From contig NC_084462.1 of NCBI RefSeq assembly GCF_027409185.1, forward strand, positions 156,351,490 through 156,415,489: DNA of 64,000 bases, in the 5' to 3' direction. Below are positions 57,381-64,000 of this stretch, piece by piece. Positions within the stretch are counted from its first letter, which is position 1. Each line of letters starts with the position of its first letter. This DNA comes from Cynocephalus volans (lineage: Eukaryota > Chordata > Mammalia > Dermoptera > Cynocephalidae). The notes beneath the pieces are model-generated. The model was not told where the DNA came from. It saw only the letters and a program-made list of their open reading frames with translations, and searched no databases. The translations under genes were made by a program, and so were the position numbers.

Positions 57381-57530
57381 TCATCTGTCCATCTGTCCAT
57401 CTATCCATCCATCCATCCATCCATTCGACATAACTGAGTACCTACTATGGGACAGACGTAGGAACTAGTTACTGGAAATAGAGCAGCAGACTCTGACTGA
57501 ACACTGCTCTCAAGAAGCATGGAAAAATAT
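57381..57530 (-). repeat. (CCAT)n microsatellite joined to an L2 end
   Basis: TCTGTCCATCTGTCCATC then five CCAT units to 57424, followed by reversed L2 text CTGAGTACCTACTATGGGAC. Such tetranucleotide runs often grow from the TGAATGAA end of L2. Confidence 0.7.
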
Positions 57531-58730
57531 GTCTCAAAAAAACAAAAGAGACAGCAGCTACAGTCCAGTCCTTATGTTTTGGTTTCCACACTGGGTATGA
57601 GAGTAGCTCCAAAGCCGGTTTCCTCCTTTGCTCTTAGGGCCCACTGCTCCATCCTGCTGGCTGGAGAAGACTTCAGTGCTGGAGTTGGGTGGAACAGAAC
57701 TCACTCAGGCTAGTATGTGGATGGAGTGAACAGAGTTCAGCCCCTTGGGGTTAGGCATACAAGGTGGCAACAGCTGAAAAGATTTATTTGTTGAGACAGA
57801 AGATCACCAGGGATTAGGTTATGCCATATTGAGGTCTCATGGTTTTTATTTTCCTCCTGGAAATGAAAGAGTGGCAGAGCCTTGGATGATCTCAGTATTT
57901 CCCTTGATTTTGCAAATGGGACCCTCTGAGATTCTACTTAACTTCCAGACCTTCAACTCCAAAGCCCTTAGGAGGACAGATATGACCTGGAGTGGGCCCG
58001 GTTCCCCGCTCTGAAGAAGGCTGTATTTGCCCCTTTGTCTGTGGCTGGTTTTTACCCTCAACCAAAGTTGTGGAGATCAGCAATTAAAAAGCCTGATTCT
58101 GAGAAACCAATGTGACCAAGATGAGATAAAGCTCTGAGGACATTAATTAGGCTTCTCTTCCAAAGAAGCCTGCTCACCTGGGCCTTTCTCAAGGCTCTTA
58201 GCCCTGGAAGCCCTTGCTGAATACTTTTCATATAGTAGATGCTTTAAAGATGTGTTTGGTTTATTGGTTATATACTGGAATAATGAGCTCTACACTGAAC
58301 CTATTGATGATGACTTTTGAGACTAGTCCAGAGCTGAGAACTACTAGTAGTCATCCTGAGTGAATGTAATTGACAGATTGGAAAACCAATCAGGGCGGTC
58401 AGCAGATTGGCAGCCAGTGAATGGTGTGATAGTGTGGAGTGAAGACAAATTGCTTATCTACCTGCAGTTCCCTTCATGTACAAAAGTGGGACCTTAAGAC
58501 AAAGGATGTACTTATCTTCCTTTACACTTAGAATTTGAAACTGCCTGAGTTCACAAGCTGTTTTCCAATTTTTGCCTTGGTATTATGTGGGGCACAAGGG
58601 CTTTTGGTGTTGTATCACAGTTAGTCACTAATGAATCAAAGCATCTCTGACCTCGGAAATACCCAAGTTTTCTGTCAGTTCACTGGAGTTTGGACTACAA
58701 TCCAGATATGAGATGTTTTAATTTGTCAGG

Positions 58731-58800
58731 TTGTGTGCGTGTGTGTGTGTGTGGGTGTGGGTGTGGGTGTGTGTAAGTATGTATGTACATGTGTGTTTAT
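58731..58800 (+). repeat. (TG)n compound microsatellite
   Basis: TGTGTGCGTGTGTGTGTGTG then three GGGTGT units and GTATGTATGTACATGTGTG. Confidence 0.93.
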
Positions 58801-59394
58801 TGCCACTTGTATGTATCCACGTCCTGTGCATATAAATTTATGCAGTTGTGTGTGACTTCACACTACAGATGTTTTGGAAGTTGCTAAGTTATCTACACAA
58901 TGAACTGAAACTTTTTCATATTTGTAAATGTGGTAACAACTTTAGGTTTTAGGCTTTTTAGCTTGGGTTTGTAGGGTGTAGAATTTTCCCCCTGCTGGTC
59001 TGTCAGCTCCAGGTTAACAGATTCAGTGAAAACAAAAATTTAAGTAGCACACACACAAAAAAATCAACATTCTTTTCCTTTATCCCAGAAATGGGAGTAT
59101 AGGAACCACTGTTCATTAGTTTGCAGCTGGAGAAGAGCCAGCCTGCATTGAGACCTCAACTATAATTTTTTTCAATAGGCATTGTTAGTGAGGGTGGTCA
59201 CAAGTATGTATGAATCAAGCTTTCAATCAAAAGAAAGATTTCTCTGGTGTTTTTTGTTGGGGAAATAATCCCTGTTTGGGTGTTAGGAAGGACTGGAAGT
59301 TGGGAATTATGTTTCTTATTAGGTGTCTCTTTAAATTTGTGCTGTCACCTCTTGGCCATTAGTAACTGTGATTGATTGTCTCTGTCTTCTATAG

Positions 59395-59536
59395 CTTGGA
59401 ATTGCGATTGGGTTCTTGGTCCCTCCTGTTTTGGTACCCAACATCGAAGACCGGGAGAAGCTTGCCTACCACATCAGCATCATGTTCTACATAATAGGAG
59501 GTGTGGCCACTCTCCTTTTCATCCTTGTCATCATCG
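59395..59536 (+). CDS. FLVCR2: FLVCR2 coding exon 2
   Basis: This exon is 142 bases and begins CTT GGA ATT GCG after a pyrimidine-rich acceptor (tcttctatag). It encodes [16 protein letters not shown], the second half of membrane segment 5, a short loop with [10 protein letters not shown], then segment 6 ([16 protein letters not shown]). It ends TCATCG|gtaagg leaving one base of a split codon (phase 1). Entry frame matches exon 1 exactly. Intron retention would add about 53 foreign residues before a stop at 59692-59694. Confidence 0.96.
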
Positions 59537-59834
59537 GTAAGGTCATTAGTAGACTGATGGGGGTGGTGCTGGAGAGGCAGGGAGGTTCTGCTGACTTTGG
59601 TGGGGACCTTGTGAACATTGCCCTAAAATACCGTGGATATTTACAGAAACTGGAAGCTGGGCTTCTTAGGGTCTTCTCAAATATTTTAGCCTGAGCAGTT
59701 GCCTCTGATATAGTGCTGGCTGGTCCCATGCACTTTGTTAGTGGCTCAGTAAAGGTTTAATTGTAATTAACCAGTTCCTCAATCCTACTTCACCAGAAGT
59801 AATGGGTAGACTGCTGGTCCCCTTGATGAAACCC

Positions 59835-60060
59835 CAGTGAACACTTACAATCTCACAGGCGCTGTGCTAAGCATGCCTGATCCCATTTAGTCCTCAGCAC
59901 CCCTATGCATGAGGTACCATTATCATTCCCATTTAATAAAGAGGAAAATGAGACTTCAGGGAAGTTAAATTTAAGTTATTCAAGATCAAATAGCTAGTAA
60001 GTGGCAGAGTTTGGATTCAAGTCTAAGCTTGTCTAACTCCATACTCTAAATTTCTGAAAA
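59835..60060 (-). mobile_element. MIR fossil, minus strand
   Basis: CAGGCGCTGTGCTAAGCATG, CATTATCATTCCCATTTAAT and GGCAGAGTTTGGATTCAAGT are reversed MIR. Confidence 0.8.
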
Positions 60061-60626
60061 ATAAAACAGAAATGACCCACCAATGCTAATAAGCTCATAG
60101 ATTTACCTTAGAATACTTGGGGAACACATTTCTTTAATGCTTTTTAAAAAAATTGTAAGAGTAATATATGGTCATTGTGGAAAAATCTAGAAAATACAAA
60201 AAAGCATAAAAAGAGGAATAACCATTAACTTATCTTTGTACAAATTATTCCTAATAACCCATCTCAGATAACTACTATTAACATCTTATATGCATGTACA
60301 ATTAATCATTGAAGTATTTGGTTAATAAAATTTCATATCTTCCTTTTACATCCGAGTGATGTATGGGCTGTGATAAATTCAGAAACAGCAAGACAAAGGT
60401 GTCATTTTCAGTTAGTCACCCATCTAAAGGTTAACCAGCTTTCTTCCTAATACCTGAAAGTATCACCTCATGTGTTAAAAATTTTATTCCTGCCTGCCAG
60501 CCTCACCTCTAGAGTCAACAGTTCTATCATTGTGTACCTCATTCATGCATTCACACTGTGTCATTCCCTCCCTGGAGTCCAGGACGAGGAAGGGCTGCCT
60601 GATGGTTTTTAAAAGTTGGGAGAGGG

Positions 60627-60740
60627 GGCTGCCTGGTTAGCTCACTCGGTAGAGCATGGTGCTGATAACATCAAGGTCAAGGGTTTGGAACCCTTGACTG
60701 GCCAGCTACCAAAAAAAAAAAAAAAAGAAAAAAGAAAAAA
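60627..60740 (+). mobile_element. Monomeric tRNA-derived SINE
   Basis: GGCTGCCTGGTTAGCTCACT, GGTAGAGCATGGTGCTGATA and GGGTTTGGAACCCTTGACTG, then an A-rich tail of AAAAAG repeats. A short AAGTTGG repeat on both sides may be the duplication. Confidence 0.82.
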
Positions 60741-62017
60741 AGAAGTTGGTAAAAAGGTGAGAAGCAGGGGAGCTGTAGATGAGAGCAGGGAAGAATGATA
60801 CGGCCAGGGCCCTCTTATTCAGCCAGACTTTGAGTTTCAAATTGTAATGTGTCCAGCTTCAAATTCTTGTGTTTGTAGCAGATGAGGGCCTGGTTCTTTG
60901 CAGCTGAAAACATGGAGGTAGGACATTTCTATGTTTTGGCATTTTATCATCAAGCACAGTTAGTAGCTTATTGAGTAAAGAACTAAAAAATCTTATTTGA
61001 ATTCTGGTTTGTGGTTGCCAGATCCTTGAGCCAACACTTGCTGATACAGAGATAAGGAACTTTCTTGTCTTGCTTTCTTTCCCCTGATGGAAGGAGAGGT
61101 GAACAGGCAACACAATGGATGAGAGGTTCCCAAAAAGGGAGTGGGGTGGGGGGAGTTATCCAGGACTATTTCCGGAGAAGGAAGAAGCTGGGCTCTGAAG
61201 TCAGGATTAGGGCGTTTTCTAGGTGAGAGGCCCCTTTGATCTGCTTCACTTCCAGAACTTCCTCTAACTGGAAACAGTAAACTGACCTTTCAGGAATGTT
61301 CCATGAAGAGTGGGGGAAGACACATGGTGCTTGCTTGGACTAAATTGGGGGACCAATTTAGCAAAACAACTAGTCAAACTGATCTGTTCCGCAGAGAACT
61401 GAATGGAAGACAGTGCAGTCAAAATGAACATACCAGTTATATTGAAACTGGGCTATAAACAGCGTTAATCTTCTTGTCTCTTTCAGGAGGCAGATGTCTG
61501 ATTCAGATTTTGCAAAACAAGAAACAGACTCTAGATGTTTTCTATAGATGATCCCTTTCACTTATTCAAGGAATATTGACTGGCTGCCATGTGCCAGTCT
61601 CCGGGCTAAGCAGGGACTACACAGTCCCTTCCCCTTTGGGAAGAGCTCTGTAGCTAAGCTTTCAGCTTTCGTTTCTTTTTCATCCATGTGTTGCTACTGC
61701 ATTTTTTTAGTGCTCTGTGGTAGCTATTTGCTGGTGATTATGGGACTCCTTGATTTTTGAACACTGCCTGGGAGGCCCATTATTTCAGCCTTCCAGATGC
61801 AATTAAGGAAAGTAATCGAAGGACCACTCTCTCATCCTCAGACACCGAGAAGCAGCTTCAAGAGAAGAGGCTGTAAAGTTTTAATGGAAGATTTACTATT
61901 TCCTTTGGCTTCTTAGCTCCTTCTCAGATGATGGAGCCAGCGCTTGTCCATCTGGAGCCAGCTCTGCTGGGTTGGGACCATGGGAGTTTTCAGTCATCTC
62001 TGTTTCTTTCCTTTCAG

Positions 62018-62158
62018 TATTCAAGGAGAAGCCTAAACATCCTCCCAGCAGGGCCCAATCCCTGAGCTATGCCTTGTCGTCGCTTGATGCTTCGTACTTA
62101 AGTTCCATCATCCGGCTCTTCAAAAATCTCAACTTTGTGCTGCTTGTCATCACCTATG
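62018..62158 (+). CDS. FLVCR2: FLVCR2 coding exon 3
   Basis: This exon is 141 bases. The split codon G|TA gives Val, then [19 protein letters not shown], the central cytosolic loop between the two six-helix halves of the transporter. It continues to [19 protein letters not shown] at the start of membrane segment 7. The exon ends TATG|gtaaga, again one base into a codon, consistent with the next exon completing a Gly. Together the three exons give 317 full codons; about 40% of the usual protein of some 525 residues is missing because it lies downstream of the window. Confidence 0.96.
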
Positions 62159-62491
62159 GTAAGATGCAGATGTGTCCAGGTATAAACTTGAACTGGGAGT
62201 GTCAGGTGAGAGGCCTGATGGGTCTCTGTGTCTTAATCTTTCCAAATCTGGATGTGCAAGTACAGTTGTTTAGGGTCGACTGGAGGAACGACCAGAAGGC
62301 CTTGGCATGTGCTGTAAAGTCCACCTAGAAAATCATTCCTTCCCATGTCAGATTATCTGATAAATGCATGTTGATCCTCTCAGTCTCACCTCAGTGTCAC
62401 CTCTGTACAGCAGTATTAGGTGAGGTTTCCTCTCATTGTGCTATTCCTGATACATCTTAACACTTATTATTTAAGAAAAAAAAACATTTCT

Positions 62492-62591
62492 AGGGCTAAC
62501 TGGTTAGCTCACTTGGGACAATATGGTGCTGGTAACACCAAGGTCATGGGTTCATATCCCTGAAGTAGCCAGCCACCAAAACAAAAAACCC
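62492..62591 (+). mobile_element. Monomeric tRNA-derived SINE
   Basis: GGCTAACTGGTTAGCTCACT, GGTGCTGGTAACACCAAGGT and GGGTTCATATCCCTGAAGTA followed by a short A-rich tail. Flanked by AAAACATTTCT / AAAACCATTTCT (62481-62491 and 62592-62603). Confidence 0.82.
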
Positions 62592-62614
62592 AAAACCATT
62601 TCTTGCTCTAACTC

Positions 62615-62735
62615 TCCACTAGACTGAACTCTCTGAAAGTGGGGATTTATGTCTTTTCATCTTTATAGTTCCTCTGCAGTGGCCAGCCTGGAGTGGTTAC
62701 TACAGTAGTTATCGAATGAATGAATTAATGAATTA
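62615..62735 (+). mobile_element. L2-like 3' end
   Basis: GACTGAACTCTCTGAAAGTG, GGGATTTATGTCTTTTCATC and AATGAATGAATTAATGAATT. Confidence 0.5.
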
Positions 62736-63257
62736 ATCAATACAAGAATCTTGCCACATGAGCCATTCTTCAGCCAATCCTTCTTCATCTTTTAACATTG
62801 ACTCCTTTTTCACCTGAGTACAAGAAATATGTACTTCATTTCATTTTCTTGGCTTTTGGCATGATAAATTTGAATCTTTATGCTGTTGTATTGGCTTGTC
62901 TTTCCAGTATGGTGTTTTCTGTATCTTCTTTAATAAGATTGTTGGATCAGACAAGGGCAAGGACAAAGCCTCGTGGCATTCCATTAAAGAGTGTCTGCCT
63001 CCATAACACTAGTCTATTAACTAGTACTCTTAGTTTAAGGACTTATAGATCCATGCAACCACACTGCTATCCAGTCTATATTTTACCATTTAATCTACTG
63101 GTTACAGTCTGCTTAAAGTCAAGAGTCAACAAGCATGTAACATGCTCAGTAACCATATGAAACAAAAAAACAAGATTGGTTTGATTTGAGTTATTTTTAG
63201 TGAAACCCCAATTGATTACGAACTCATGTTTTCTATAGGCTCACAAACCATTGTTTC

Positions 63258-63490
63258 ATAACAATAATAGCATTTACTATGTGCCAAGTGCTTTTCATAT
63301 ATGATTTTATTTAACTCCCACCACACTTATGTGAGGTAGGTACTATAATTATCCCCATTTAACAGATGAGGAAACAAACTCAGAGAGATTAGGTAACTAG
63401 CCCAAGGTCACACAGCTTTTAAGTGGTAGAGCCAGAATTCAAATACAGGTTTGTCTAACTCCAAAGGCTGTGTTCCTAATGCCTATTCCA
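63258..63490 (-). mobile_element. MIR fossil, minus strand
   Basis: TTTACTATGTGCCAAGTGCT, TATCCCCATTTAACAGATGA, GGAAACAAACTCAGAGAGAT and GGTCACACAGCTTTTAAGTGG are a well-kept reversed MIR. Confidence 0.87.
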
Positions 63491-64000
63491 TAATTGCCTA
63501 TACTGCTTCCTAGAATTGTGCCAGGGTTTTGCTTTAGGCTTATCAGTGCCCTTTATTTCAATTAAAATGTTTATCTGCTGAAGTACTAGATAACAGTGGT
63601 GTCATTTAGGAGTGTAAGAGGCCCTCCTAAATTTTTCAGGCACACACAAAATTTAGGTGAACCCCCACCTAGTATAGCTCTAGATGACCAGATTAGTCTT
63701 AAGCTCTTGGTTCTCTGTTCCTTATTCCCTCCAGTTTCTCAATTCTCTATGAGTATATCTCTGTATTTATCTGTAATATAAAGACAAAGTTTCCAGCACT
63801 TAGAGATGTTCAACTAAGGAAGTTATGAGTTGCCTGTCACGTGGAGGTACCCAAGCATAGACGGGACCAACCACTTGGTGGGGATGTTGTGAGGAATCTC
63901 ACAATAGTGAGACCAAATGACCTTTGGGGTCCCTTCTAGACTCAGGATTCCGTGACTCCAAGAATTTTCACTTTTTACTAGAGTTAAATATCTTGAGTGC

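Larger units (their letters stand above)
33997..59394 (+). other. FLVCR2: FLVCR2 intron 1 (25.4 kb)
   Basis: Donor gtgggt at 33997 and acceptor ctatag ending at 59394 join codon 223 to codon 224 in phase 0. The intron holds the repeats listed below. No second gene or RNA gene is seen. Regions without a named repeat, such as 34850-36220, 45040-47280, 47960-50100, 50260-51900 and 57540-59394, look like ordinary unique or very old sequence. Open frames within it lack protein features. Confidence 0.9.
59537..62017 (+). other. FLVCR2: FLVCR2 intron 2
   Basis: This intron is 2481 bases with donor gtaagg and acceptor ctttcag. It contains an antisense MIR-like fossil (59835-60060) and a tRNA-derived SINE (60627-60740). 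The part at 60110-60360 is A/T-rich and may be an old LINE fragment. I see nothing else. Confidence 0.9.
62159..64000 (+). other. FLVCR2: FLVCR2 intron 3, 5' part
   Basis: The intron starts gtaaga and runs off the window. It holds one tRNA-derived SINE (62492-62591), an L2-like tail near 62620-62730 and an antisense MIR (63258-63490). The interval 62730-63250 shows no recognised element. Confidence 0.85.

Noticed and set aside
1..64000. CRISPR arrays, operons or bacterial-type mobile elements
   Set aside because: The sequence is mammalian; no direct-repeat/spacer array, ribosome-binding-site pattern or prokaryotic gene density is present.

Overview
This window is mammalian nuclear DNA. It has two protein-coding loci with introns and canonical GT-AG splice sites, a CpG-rich promoter, and heavy interspersed-repeat content. 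Gene order on the + strand is the 3' end of BATF (final exon 8325-8534, poly(A) signal 8855-8860) followed by the 5' part of FLVCR2 (exons 1-3 at 33328-33996, 59395-59536 and 62018-62158). From general knowledge, these genes are adjacent in this order on human 14q24.3, so the synteny is the ordinary placental one.

The SINEs point to the species group. I count thirteen tRNA-derived SINEs whose 5' part closely matches tRNA-Ile. They come as older monomers, younger dimers with 17-18 bp target-site duplications, and a third GC-rich type. I see no Alu, B1, carnivore, ruminant or typical bat SINE. A tRNA-Ile SINE family with monomers and dimers and no Alu fits colugos (Dermoptera, CYN SINEs) best. 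This is an inference from memory of the family, at moderate confidence.

Layout: 1-8324 is intronic sequence of BATF upstream of its last exon. 8325 to about 8880 is the last BATF exon with its 3' UTR. About 8881-32200 is intergenic, filled with L2, MIR, DNA-transposon fossils, two LTRs and several SINEs; I see no gene there. About 32200-33960 is the GC-rich FLVCR2 promoter and first exon. 33997-59394 is the 25.4 kb FLVCR2 intron 1, holding an L1 3' end with a SINE and an LTR nested in it, a long antisense ERV LTR-like block and two copies of a small palindromic MITE. 59395-64000 holds exons 2 and 3 and the start of intron 3; the remaining FLVCR2 exons lie beyond the window.

The two genes are not functionally linked. 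BATF is a lymphoid bZIP transcription factor of the AP-1 family. FLVCR2 (SLC49A2) is a 12-pass major-facilitator membrane transporter. Only the leucine-zipper and C-terminal part of BATF and roughly the first half of FLVCR2 (317 codons plus one base) are present. I found no previously undescribed gene system. The most useful signals are the SINE stratigraphy, antisense LTRs with intact-looking promoter and poly(A) signals, a three-copy MITE family, and a 40-codon upstream ORF plus CACGTG box at the FLVCR2 promoter.
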